DNA of 64,000 nucleotides from the NCBI RefSeq assembly GCF_016097555.1, contig NC_054702.1, forward strand, positions 104,112,973 through 104,176,972, in the 5' to 3' direction. Within the stretch, counting starts at the first letter, position 1, and every line of letters starts with the position of its first letter. The notes below the pieces were generated by a model that saw only the letters and a program-made list of their open reading frames with translations, had not been told where the DNA came from and did not search any database. Made by a program: the position numbers and the translations under genes. The DNA comes from Gigantopelta aegis. Its lineage: Eukaryota; Mollusca; Gastropoda; Neomphalida; Peltospiridae. Of this stretch, positions 38,401-50,400 are shown piece by piece.

Positions 38401-41400
38401 TCTGGGAGTTCTTCCGTGTCATCAGAATTATCGTCTGTCCGTTGATCATCATCATCAGACAACTCCTGTTAGACAACAATGAGAACATATTTTAATGAAA
38501 ATCTATTGTTTATCCATTAGTTGAAGCAAGTTGTTGGACAATTAACTAACGTATGACCTAAAAATATTACTCAAGAATGTTTCTCACCAAACATGCATGG
38601 TGTTCCCATAAATTGATTTCACTAGGTAATTTCAAAAAATAAAAGCATGATAATGCATATAATATAAGTTAAAAGTATGCTTAAGTTGTGGAAAGAAAAA
38701 TGTAATTTGTATACAATAATCCATCCCTATCAGGGATTTATCCAGGCATTCTCTGGAACATAGGCCACATCCCAAAAGAAAGTGGCTCTGAAAATTCCCA
38801 ATTTCTGTACTACAAATTCCTAATATATTTAATTATGTCTTCTGTAATAAATTAATTTAACAGTGGTATACTGCATCATGTATAATTTACTCGCACTAAT
38901 TTTCCCCAATTCCATCAAACATAGGACTCTTTTGAAAAATTCCTATGTGGTACATTAAAAAAAAAAAAAAAAATCCAGAAAGAGCTTGTCTAATGTCAAT
39001 GTGTTTGTTGATAGAGACAGATATGCTGTAAGTGTATTACCTTTTCACTATCCAGGTTATCTTCTCCATCTGACAGGAGATTGAACGATGTATTACTTTG
39101 TTCTTCATCGGTGGCTTTTCTTTTTGCATTCCCTGATGCCCCGTCTTTGTTACCATCTGGACAGCTGAATATAGAGTTAATAAGAAAAAAGAATCAGTTA
39201 TATTTAACATTATCATTATACATCTTTCAAATTATATAATTATAAAACACAGGCCCATCCCCAAAATGTTCTTTTTAGTTTAGAAGTGCTACTATTTATG
39301 GGAAAAGGTATAAACCGCCATCCACTAACAACACTGCTGTTTGTCTCAACTGAGCACATTCAATTCCATTGGTCATTCCCAAAAGATTCACAGATAAAAA
39401 AATTAAAAAAATTCTACTAGTAAATTAACTAAAAACATTTAATGGGCAAACAGGTCAGGGTATAATTGTACATTTCAAGCAAAAGTTAATAATTAATTAT
39501 GACAGGAAGCCACCATTATGCAATGTTGAAGCAGCACCTTTAAACAATACAGGGCTTGAACTTAATTACAGCACTTGTCATCGTTGAAATATGAATTGCC
39601 ATAGGTCGGAAGGAAGGAAATGGTTTATTTAACGAAGCACTCAACACATTTTAATTACGGTTATATGGCGTCAGACATATGGTTAAGGACCACACAGATA
39701 CTGAGGGAGGAAACCTGCTGTCGTCACTTTATGGGCTACTCTTGTTGATTAGCAGCAAGGGATCTTTTATATGCACTATCCCATAGACAGGACAGCACAT
39801 ACCACAGCCTTTGATGTACCAGTTGTAATACACTGGCTGGACCGTAGGTCGGAAGCATCAACGATGGCAAAATGTATACACCTGGAGAACATTATCTGCC
39901 AGTATATAAAATTTGTACACTTGAAATGTCTACATACAGCAAATAACAAACATGGGATATAACTTCTTACGTTAGAGCCCTGCAGAATACTATTAACACC
40001 TGGTAGTTAATGTTTAATGGTTATGGTTATCTGTACCTTGCAGGAAAGAAACCAGAACAAAGGCCAAGAAGCTCGTCCATGTCTCCTGTTGTGGATTTAG
40101 TACTGCCTCCAAACAGATTTTTACAAGATACTTTCTTGCCTTCCTCTTGGGTTTCTGGAATAATATTCAAGTCAGTTTTAATAATACATTACTTATATTG
40201 TGGTGAACACAAGAACATTTTAGAATCACTACAACATATTAATTATAGTGATTGTCTACTGCTTTTAATATACTATATTTTGTTGACTATTCAACGCACC
40301 TTATATAAACTGCCCCTTCTGATTTGGGGAAAATTTTTATATACAGCAATATACGGTAATGTTATCATTTTAAAGGATAGATTATTCCACTTTCTGCATA
40401 CATGTACCATACAGGTTTTTGTATTTTTAATTGGTCCATTAAACTTCCCCAATATGCAGATTATAAACCTCTAAAATATGAAAAGTATAACATATAATAA
40501 TAAAACACATAATAACTACATACCAACAAACTTTCCCGAACACAAGCCTAGTAGTTCATCCATGTTGTTCTGTGTACTAGACACATGAGACGTCTCGTCA
40601 ATGAAACTCAGGGACTCTTTAGACGGCTTTCTCAGGGATGTATTAACCTTCAGGAATCTAAAATATCATTAAAAAGATAATACTAATATATTAATAATAA
40701 AATAAATAAAAACTAAATTTACTTCAACACCATTTCATGGAATCTTTGTTATAATTAGTTTACTTTCTTCTTTGTTAAAGTATTTAAGTATTATTATTTT
40801 TTTTTTTAGCAGATTGTTCAATAAAAAGAACCAAAAATTTCAATCCAACTAGTTAATAAATATTGACCCGAAGATTATCATTTGTAACCTGGAACAATAA
40901 ATATTAAAAAAAAAAAAACCCCACAAAATCATCAGCCTTACCCATCTGCATCTAGCATCTGCGACTGCGAGTCGTCTAAGAGGAAGTTGAGACTGTCATT
41001 GGACATGGAAGCCTTGCTGGGAAGTCCTGCCATGCTGAGCGACTCAGTCTGTGTATCATCATACAGGTCTTGAGAATCTTCAATAGGTAGCGTCAGACTT
41101 GATCGCTTTCTTGGTTTCTGCAACAAAAATTAAACTTTGTTTTGTTTAACGACACCACTAGAGCACATTGATTTATTAATTTAGATTTCAAACATTTGGT
41201 AATTTTGACTCATAATCATAATCTTTAGAGAAAATCTGCTACATTTTTTGCATCATCGGCAGGGAATCTTTTTATATTCACTTTCTCACAGATAGGACAG
41301 CACATACCAAGGCCAATTAAAATATTTCAACAATTAATGACATCACAAGAATCTTTCATTGTAAGGGATGCCAAGTTCTGACCACAGGGCTAGCTGTGCC

Positions 41401-44400
41401 ATTCACCAAATTTGCCAACTGAGAATTTTAAACTCAACTGACAAATTTTATTTTAATTTGGCGAAATAATTTCATGTAATGACTAGTATTGGGGGAAAAT
41501 AAGGTGGGTCTTTCACTTCTTTCTGTTTTGCTCTTGTCATCCAGAGTCCCTGGACGATAAGACTATTTTAAATGGTCAGGATATTTTAAAATTTATTTAT
41601 CAGATTGTAGTGCTTTCTTTCTAATTCGGGGTGGGATGTAGCTCAGTGGTATAGCGTTCGCTGATGCGTGATCGATCTAGGATCGATTCCCGTCGGTGGG
41701 CCCATTGGGCTATTTCTAGTTCCAGCCAGTGCTCCACAACTGGTGTAACAAAGGCTGTGGTATGTACTATCCTGTCTGTGGGATGGTGCATATAAAATAT
41801 CCCTTGCTGCTAATCAAAAAGAGTAGCCCATGAAGTGGCGACAGCGGGTTTCCTCTCTCAATATCTGTGTGGTACATAAGCATATGTCCGACACTATCTA
41901 ACCGTAAATAAAATGTGTTGAGTGCGCTGTTAAATAAAACATTTCCTTCCTTCTTTCTAATTCCTAATAAACATGACTCACCTGTGTTTGTGTTGCAGAC
42001 AGATGCTTTGATAAGGGAGATAAACCATCTAAAGTATCATCATTATGATCTTTACTCGTCACTGGAAAACAAAAAGTACATTAAGACACATACCGGGTAC
42101 ATACAATTTTACACACCAATTTTTCCTTTAAATAATGTTTCCCCTACATTTTCTTAAAAATTGATGGTGAACTCAAATCTTTTTTATTTTTTAGTTGTTC
42201 ATAGTTTTGTGCCAAATAAATCAATTTGCACTCACACACTTAAAGTCAAATCAAATGAGGCACTTGTGAAAAAAAAAACCAAAATGATTTCGATTTACTA
42301 TAGGAATCAACAAAAATTGTGATTTCCGAATCTTTTAGTGAGTTCAGGATTTTAAGCTTTTAAAAAAATTTGTTTATCAAAATAACAAATTTGATTCTTA
42401 GCAATCCCCCTAAAATGTCCAAGCAGCACTATTGTTTTGCCAGCAGGTGTAAATTAATAAACAAAAACCCCACACACCACTAGAAAATGGTCTGGCATCA
42501 TCTGCAGTACTTTCAGTCTTTTTTGCTTCTTTTTCACCTGGTGCTGACTGCTGACTCTCTTCATCATCACTAATTGCAAGTTTTCGCAGTTTCTTTTTCT
42601 TTACTGCATTCTCTAAATAATAAATACAACAGCATTGTGTAAAACATGTTAATAATTTTGGTCTATTTAAAAAACAAATACCAATATGAACGAATCAGAT
42701 TTCAAATGCTAAGAGTCATTCAACATTAGTTATCTGTGCATCTTGAGGGCCACATCCTAATATTAATATACTTTGGTGAAAAACACAACAAACCTGTGAA
42801 AAAAACCCAGTAGTTATGTTGGTCATGTGGCCTCAATAACTGAGTAAATGTCTTATCTTGTCTTGTATAATACGGATTAAGATGACATTGGTAAAAAAAA
42901 TCAAAACAATGCAGGCTCTTGAAAAGTAGTTATTGTGAACTTTTCACGAAACATCAAGGATGGAACAGTTTTCAGGAGACACTGAAATTCGGAATTCTGG
43001 AAAATCTTAACATTTTTTTTACCTCTAAAAATAGTTAACATGTTATTTTGCAGGGGAAATTTCAATACATTCAGACTGAAAAAAAACTTTAACCAACTAC
43101 TAACATCATGGGAAAAGTTTCCATTTGAAAACTGATACATTACCAAATTTTTAAGCAAAAAACATTCTAAAAGTACTGCTAAAGCAATACAAGCCCCCTA
43201 CAGAGCACAACAAATTTTCTTAACTTCTAAATTCAAGGGCCATAACTCAATCAAAACTGGGTGAATCACCATGAAAGTTAAACTTCATCTGTAATAGTAC
43301 ATGATAAAGCTATATCCAAAATTACTGCTCAATATCTTGAAGCATTGAAAAACAAAAGTCTGGAAGACAAATGTCTGTATCATCCTAAAGTCAAGAGACA
43401 TAATTGTCACAAATTGGTAAATCGTCATTAAAGTCAAACTTGACGAACATAAAGACAGAGATGGATCAGTAGGGGACTAATAATGTTCAGCATTTCACTC
43501 ATACTATTTGGTATTAATAATATTCAGCATTTCACTCATACTATTTGGTATTAATAATATTCAGCATTTCACTCATACTATCTGGTATTAATAATATTCA
43601 GCATTTCACTCATACTATCTGGTATTAATAATATTCAGCATTTCACTAATACTATTTGGTATTAATAATATTCAGCATTTCACTAATACTATTTGGTATT
43701 AATAATATTCAGCATTTCACTCATACTATTTGGTATTAATACCGTGTGAATGTTCTTCATCGTCTGAAGAGTCCAGACGAAGTTTCATGGTGTCCGGTAA
43801 GTCTGTGTTTTCATCTGAGTCATCATCTGTAGAGTCTTCCCCATCATCATTATTATCATCGTCCTCTGCTTCCTCATCAGCAAAAGGATTTTCCTAAATA
43901 ATAACAAACTATAACTAGTTTGTTTTAAATCACTCAAAATACCATAGCATGTAATTTAAGGTTTGGCACACAAAAACACTTAAGCTGTAATATCACAATG
44001 GTGTGTGCTGTGGTGAAGTCACAGTCTACGATGATTTTACAATTTTGTAATGCTAAGAGAGCTTTGAAAATATAGGCTCTGGCTACTTACACAGGTTACG
44101 ACACACTTATCAAGTACATAATTCCCATTGTTTTAGTATAATAATGAACATTAATCGTATAAAAAAAATAATCGCCAAAGTTAGGAACATATTACCATGA
44201 CTGTACAAAAACATGTAGCAGGTTTCCTCTCTAAGACTAAATGACAAAATTACTAAATGTTTGACATCCAATAGCTGATGATTAATAAATCAATGTGCTC
44301 TAGTGGTGTCTTTAAACAAAATAAATTTTTGTACAGAAACAAAACAAGTAATTTATTAACAAAGTACTGGATTATTACTGACAAGTGCAGACCTCCTGCC

Positions 44401-47400
44401 AACCTAACAACTGTTGCAACTCATTTTGATGTCTGCATGAACTGAGATACTTTAAAGCATTCTAGTATTAGGTACAGTTAGGTACAAATACAACTTTTTA
44501 CACACACACACACACACCATCCCCCCCCCCCCCCCCCAAAAAAAAAAAAAATTTAAAAAGAAGAAAAAAGAAGACGAAGTAGAAACAACGAAATAAGAAT
44601 AACTTGCATCTTGTTCCTCGTCCTCGTCCTCATTTCCAAACTGCTCCTCAAACTCGTTGTCCTCCACATCCGTGTCCGTTTTATCTGACAGTTCATCCTC
44701 ATTGTCCAACATCGCTTCTTCTTCATCTTCCCCGGCAAATCCCTCCTCGTTTTCCAGCTCATATAACTCTACACGCTTCTGTCGAGCCTCTTCTCGTTTC
44801 ACCTTTATCTGAACTTTCAGCTGGTCCTTCAATTTCAGCAGTTTTGCACCTATAAATACAAATCAACATTTAAAATACATGGTATTTGTCATACAGTATG
44901 AAAGAAATATGCTGTTATCACACAGGACAGCCTTTAGTTCACACGGACAGCATATTTCTTGGAAGAGGAAAAGCTGACAAATCTACCGGGAAGAAGTTTA
45001 TTCAGTGAACAGGCCAAATCCTAATTTAAATTAAACTAATCCTTTTTGTAATCTCTCTGCATCTTAAACATTAACACTCTATGTACCCAAACCTTTTTTT
45101 AAATATATAAAAACATTCCAAATTTTGTTTGTTAGGTTAACAGAGTGAATTACACCTCAATAGGAACTATTTAGAGACGTAAAAACAAAAAGGACACTGT
45201 ATAAACTATATTTGTAAATGTGAATACTGAACCTTATGACTTAGATTTGTGCAGGTTACCTGGTGTATCAAGATTAACATCATCTTCCTCATCATGGTCG
45301 TCAACATGGTACGTGAATGAAGTCATCTTCAAATCATCTTTACTGCCATCACTGTGTTCCTTTTGAACAATACTACAAACAAAATTTAATATTTAAATTA
45401 TTTTATATACTTATATATATCTATTTAAATGACTGCTATTCAGAAATCATCTCAGACACTATATTAACAGGGGTCAAAATTTGTTGACATTCATACAGGC
45501 TATTCGGTCTGGTAAACTTCAAATTCTGTTGCCCATAATCAAAACCTGCTGGATCAAGTATGATTGACACAAAATTACTGTGTGAATATAAACGTGAAAC
45601 AAGCATTCTGAGAATACTGCTAAAGCAATACATGTCCCCTACCAGACACAACAGAGTCCAAGTCAAGGGCCACAACTCTGTGAAATATGGATAAATTGCC
45701 AGGAAAGTTAAACTTAATCTGTAACAGTACATAATAAAGTTAATTACAAAATGTCATCTCAATATACTGCAAAAAGAAAAGTTCGCAACACAATTTCATA
45801 TCTCCTAAGTTCACGAGCCATAACTCTGTAAAAAATGGGTAAAATGTGATGAAAGTCAAATTTGGTCTGTAACAGAACATGATAAAACTATCCACAAAAT
45901 TTTAGCTCAATATCTTGAGGCATTGCAAAAATAAGTCTGAAAAACTAAGATTTATATGCCTGTCAGGAGTTTGATTAATAAAGTAGGTTGTGGTGACAGT
46001 TATGTTATGCAACACAGTGCCATCTCAAGTTGTACTTGCATGCAAGGTTTGATAAGGAAGGCATGACCAGGACAAAGTTTTCCTTTAAGGTGCAGTAATG
46101 CGCGAAATGTAAGACCTAGTTATCCCAAGATGTACAATTTGCATACAAGGTTTTATGATCCTATATGAACTGATAAAAAAACCCCATATGCCCCAGAAAC
46201 GAAAGTGTATGGATGGACAATGCCATACCACAATACAACCTGTAAAAGATGGGCATATAAAAAAAAAAACATATTCCTGTACTAATGGAATGAAGTTACC
46301 CACTCCCAACCAGGGTTTTTAAGTTTTGACAAAATTAATTACTCTTATCATTACTGTATGATTTTCTTAACCCTAACCCCAAAGTTATCTTCTTGTCTTT
46401 CTGGGGGAAGCCCCATGTACCCCCTGTTGTCTGTGGTTGCATTCAGTTCAATAGCGCCATACCCAAAAATTTCTTTCTAGCAAAAACACTGCCAACATCT
46501 ACCTTTCAATAATGTTTATTTTACTCACAATTACAACTAAGATTACATACCTAATATCAATATCTTTTTTCGGCTTGTTTGTTTTTTTCTTTGAATGTTG
46601 TAGAAATCTGTCAATAAGGTTAATTATTCCCGGATTCTTTGGAGTTTGTGTCTCATCTTCATCCAAGTTAATGAAAGATGAGGGATCGCCACTTAACCGT
46701 GGTTTGATGTCCGTAAGTTCCGAAAAACGTTCTAGAATGGGTGTTTTCTTAACATCCATTTCTTGATGTGCAACACTCTGGTTGTTATGGTCCTCATTAT
46801 TTGAAGTAATTGTACGGTATTCAAGGTCCTCTTTATCCGAATTAATTGTTCTTCTATCATTACATTCATTCATTTTACTGTTCTCATTATCTGAATTCAT
46901 GGTACTAGTCTCACTATCAGCATTCTTTTCAGACTTCTCATCTGTTGCATTGTTATTCATTTTAGCATCTTTGTTCTCCATATTCTGTTCATGGTTCTCA
47001 CTTGATGTATTAATTTCCAAGTTTTCCTTCTCACTATTTTGAGTCTCCAGTCTCAACACAAGACTACATTCATCAGCCGAGTCTGAAGTTGTGTCCCTTT
47101 GACTAACACGACTAGATTCAACCTTGCTTCTCTCTTCTGCAGACCCTGCACCAATGTCTTTGTCATTATCAGAATTTGTTACAGAATTTGAAATGCTTTC
47201 TCCTTTTTTACTTATTCCTGTAAAAGCATCATTACTGTCAGAATTTATATTAATCGTTCTAGAATCTGGTTTTGAAACCTCTCCCAACGTCCTGGAAATA
47301 TTAGTTTCAGAATCCATTGAAATATCTGGCAGTTCATCATCATCACTTCCATACTGTAATGTTCGTTTAGCGGTATCAACCGTACTTGTGCTTTGATGAG

Positions 47401-50400
47401 ACGGCACGTCTGCACCAAGTGTATCAAGATTAATTGTACTGTGGGAAAGCACATCAATATTGGCTGTCATGTCCTTATCGCAAATTTGGTCATCCAATTT
47501 CAAAATATTTTCTGGACCTTTTGTTCTACGAGAACTAGAACTAACTTTAACCTTTGATTTACTCAACCGAGGCAATTCATCGGGAGTGACATTGGCAAGA
47601 ACATGCTGTATTACATGTGGTTTTCTGAAAGAAAGAAAAAAAGAAGCAACAAATAAACAATGCTATCACTGAGGATCCCAAGTTGTAACCTCTGCCATAC
47701 AAAATGTGTAGATTTTTAACCAAAGGTCTAACAAAGATTTAGTTGTCTTGACCTAATCATAACTGAATGAACCAGAAAGTTTGTTACTATGCAGACATAT
47801 TTTGTTTTTGAATTTAATTACATATGCCACTTTCTGTGTATCATATAAAATGTTTCTGCTACCTGGCAGAACTCAGTTGTTATTTGGAATTAAAAATAAA
47901 TTATGAATCAGAATATTTTTTTTATCCAAATAAACTTTTTTTTAAATGTTTTTTTGTCAGAAATTGAGTTATCCATATCATTACATTGAAAATATCACTT
48001 TGCATGAAGTGCATTGAGACTTACAAAAAAGGAAATACATCATTAGTCAACAAATACTTACTTGAACTCCTTAGCCCCCCGGAGAGCTTTGTATTCCTGT
48101 TGTTTCTTGGACGCTCTAGCTAGGAAGTCATCGAGTGATTTTGGCGTAGGATGGTGATATGGAATACTAATGCTAGATTCTAAAACATAACAAAAACTGT
48201 TACTTATGTGGTTGTATCACAGCTGTTAACACAAACATTAAAATTCACACTACAGGTATAATGACTGAGTGAAACATTGTAGTTGTAATACACCCTCTAG
48301 AATACAAAATAATCAATCTACACCATTTGTAATTTATCTTATCTTATCTTATATGAAGTGGGGAAATTCATATGAATTATCTCCCATATGATGAATGCAA
48401 AGTAGTCACATTTTGAATATCGTTATATGCATTTATGAGTGAGTTAAAACTTTAACTGAAGGAACATATCAGACACAACAGTTAATGCAGACTTAAATAC
48501 AAACATTGAGGTTGTTGCATTTACAAAAACTAAGACATTAAAATCTGAACATAAATGTGTGGCAACATGATATTAAAAATCCAAAGAAAGCACAAGATAA
48601 GGGTAAATGATCACCTCTAATGATTCTTTGAGTTTCACTGTGTAAGCCCAGCAAGTCGTCTCCCTTTGGTTTAGCCTTTCGGTCCCTTCTTTCCTTTGGC
48701 TTCCTTGCAGCTCCCTTAACAAAAACAGACAAATGTTTTGTAAAAGGCCGTTTTAAAAAATATCATAACAGAATAATCTATGAAAACAAACAGTCACTTT
48801 TGAATATTATGAATGAGTTCAAAATGTCAAATCCTATAAGCATCACTTTAGATCTCATTAATTTGGGCACAACAGGGTTGGTTTTTTGTCTGGTGGTCTT
48901 TTCCTTTCTTTTTCATCATAATGTTATTAATAGCTTCTTGTAGACCGTAAAAAATACACTGCAAACTATTTTATTGCAATTAAAGCTCAAAATGGTAATG
49001 GTTTTACGGTGAAAGTCTTTTTCATCATAATGTTATTAATAGCTTCTTGTAGACCGTAAAAAATACACTGCAAACTATTTTATTGCAATTAAAGCTCAAA
49101 ATGGTAATGGTTTTACGGTGAAAGTCTTTTTCATCATAATGTTATTAATAGCTTCTTGTAGACCGTAAAAAATACACTGCAAACTATTTTATTGCAATTA
49201 AAGCTCAAAATGGTAATGGTTTTACGGTGAAAGTCTTTTTCATCATAATGTTATTAATAGCTTCTTGTAGACCGTAAAAAATACACTGCAAACTATTTTA
49301 TTGCAATTAAAGCTCAAAATGGTAATGGTTTTACGGTGAAAGTCTTTTTCTATTTAATTTGAGCATATTTATTTTGGGCACAGCAGTTATCGCCTTGACA
49401 AAAAACCAAACCAATACTTTACAAAAGTTGAAATGGAATGAATGACAACCCAGCACAAAAAACCCACATCGGCTATAATGAAAAAGGAACGAAGGTATAC
49501 AAACATTAAAAGTTACATATAGAATTTTTTTAAACGTTCATTGGTTATGCGTATTTAAGAATCTTAAAATGTGTTTGACAAACTGTAAAGTTAATCAGTC
49601 TTTGGCTTGGTATCTAACCTTCATTTTCAAGAGCTTGGCCTTCAGTCTGGGATCAGTGTCGTCATCAAATCCTTCATCTTCCACCTCATTGTCCGACACA
49701 ACGGGAGATCTGTCAGAAGCTGAGCCTGAAACATGACCATATCACAAACCTCAATACACAAAAAAAAGAAAGAAAAAAAAGGACACATGAATGTAATTTT
49801 GCAACATCTCCACATCAAAGTACAAGGTAGATGGTAAAATCATCTCTAATTTTTGTTTGCATGGATTGATTCAACTGATTGCTATGCTGATGTTCAGTAT
49901 GATCCAATCATCCGGCTTTTAGTACGATCTATTCTAGTTGAAATATTAAAACTGGAGTAACCTTCTAATCGGTTTCCCTGTCTACAGCGTATTTTGAAGG
50001 CTGAATTACTATTGAATACTGAAAACAAACATATAATAATTTTACACAAGTAAAAGCATTTATGGGCAATTTGTGTACGATGTTTCCTGGGTTGATTTAA
50101 CAGTTTGATGGAATAAAACGCCAGTAGGCAGATGGAGCCGTACGTTGGTCCCAAAACGAGTTACAACAACATTTTTTGAAATCCTCTGGTTGAACAGGTT
50201 TGAAACGGGAACAAAAATTTTATATATAATTTTATTATGTCTCTTAGCACTTTGATTCTTGGCCATTCAATTTGTAAACGTTTATTTCATCATATTCATT
50301 CATTGCAGCATTCTCAAAAATCGTTAAACACAATATCTATGCTAGGCAGATTATACTTTAATATTTAATATTCACATCTGTCTCCATCTGGCCTGTATAT

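Noticed and set aside
43480-43743. Regular direct repeats that could suggest a CRISPR array
   Set aside because: Units are contiguous without unique spacers, and the locus is an intron of a eukaryotic gene.
44553-44855. Alternative-frame ORFs rich in Arg/Trp or His/Pro
   Set aside because: They are shadows of the acidic claspin exon 44608-44849.
46512-47396. Plus-strand Leu/Ser-rich ORFs opposite claspin
   Set aside because: They are antisense shadows of the large claspin exon, whose Asp/Glu/Asn-rich codons read as Leu/Ser/Phe on the other strand.
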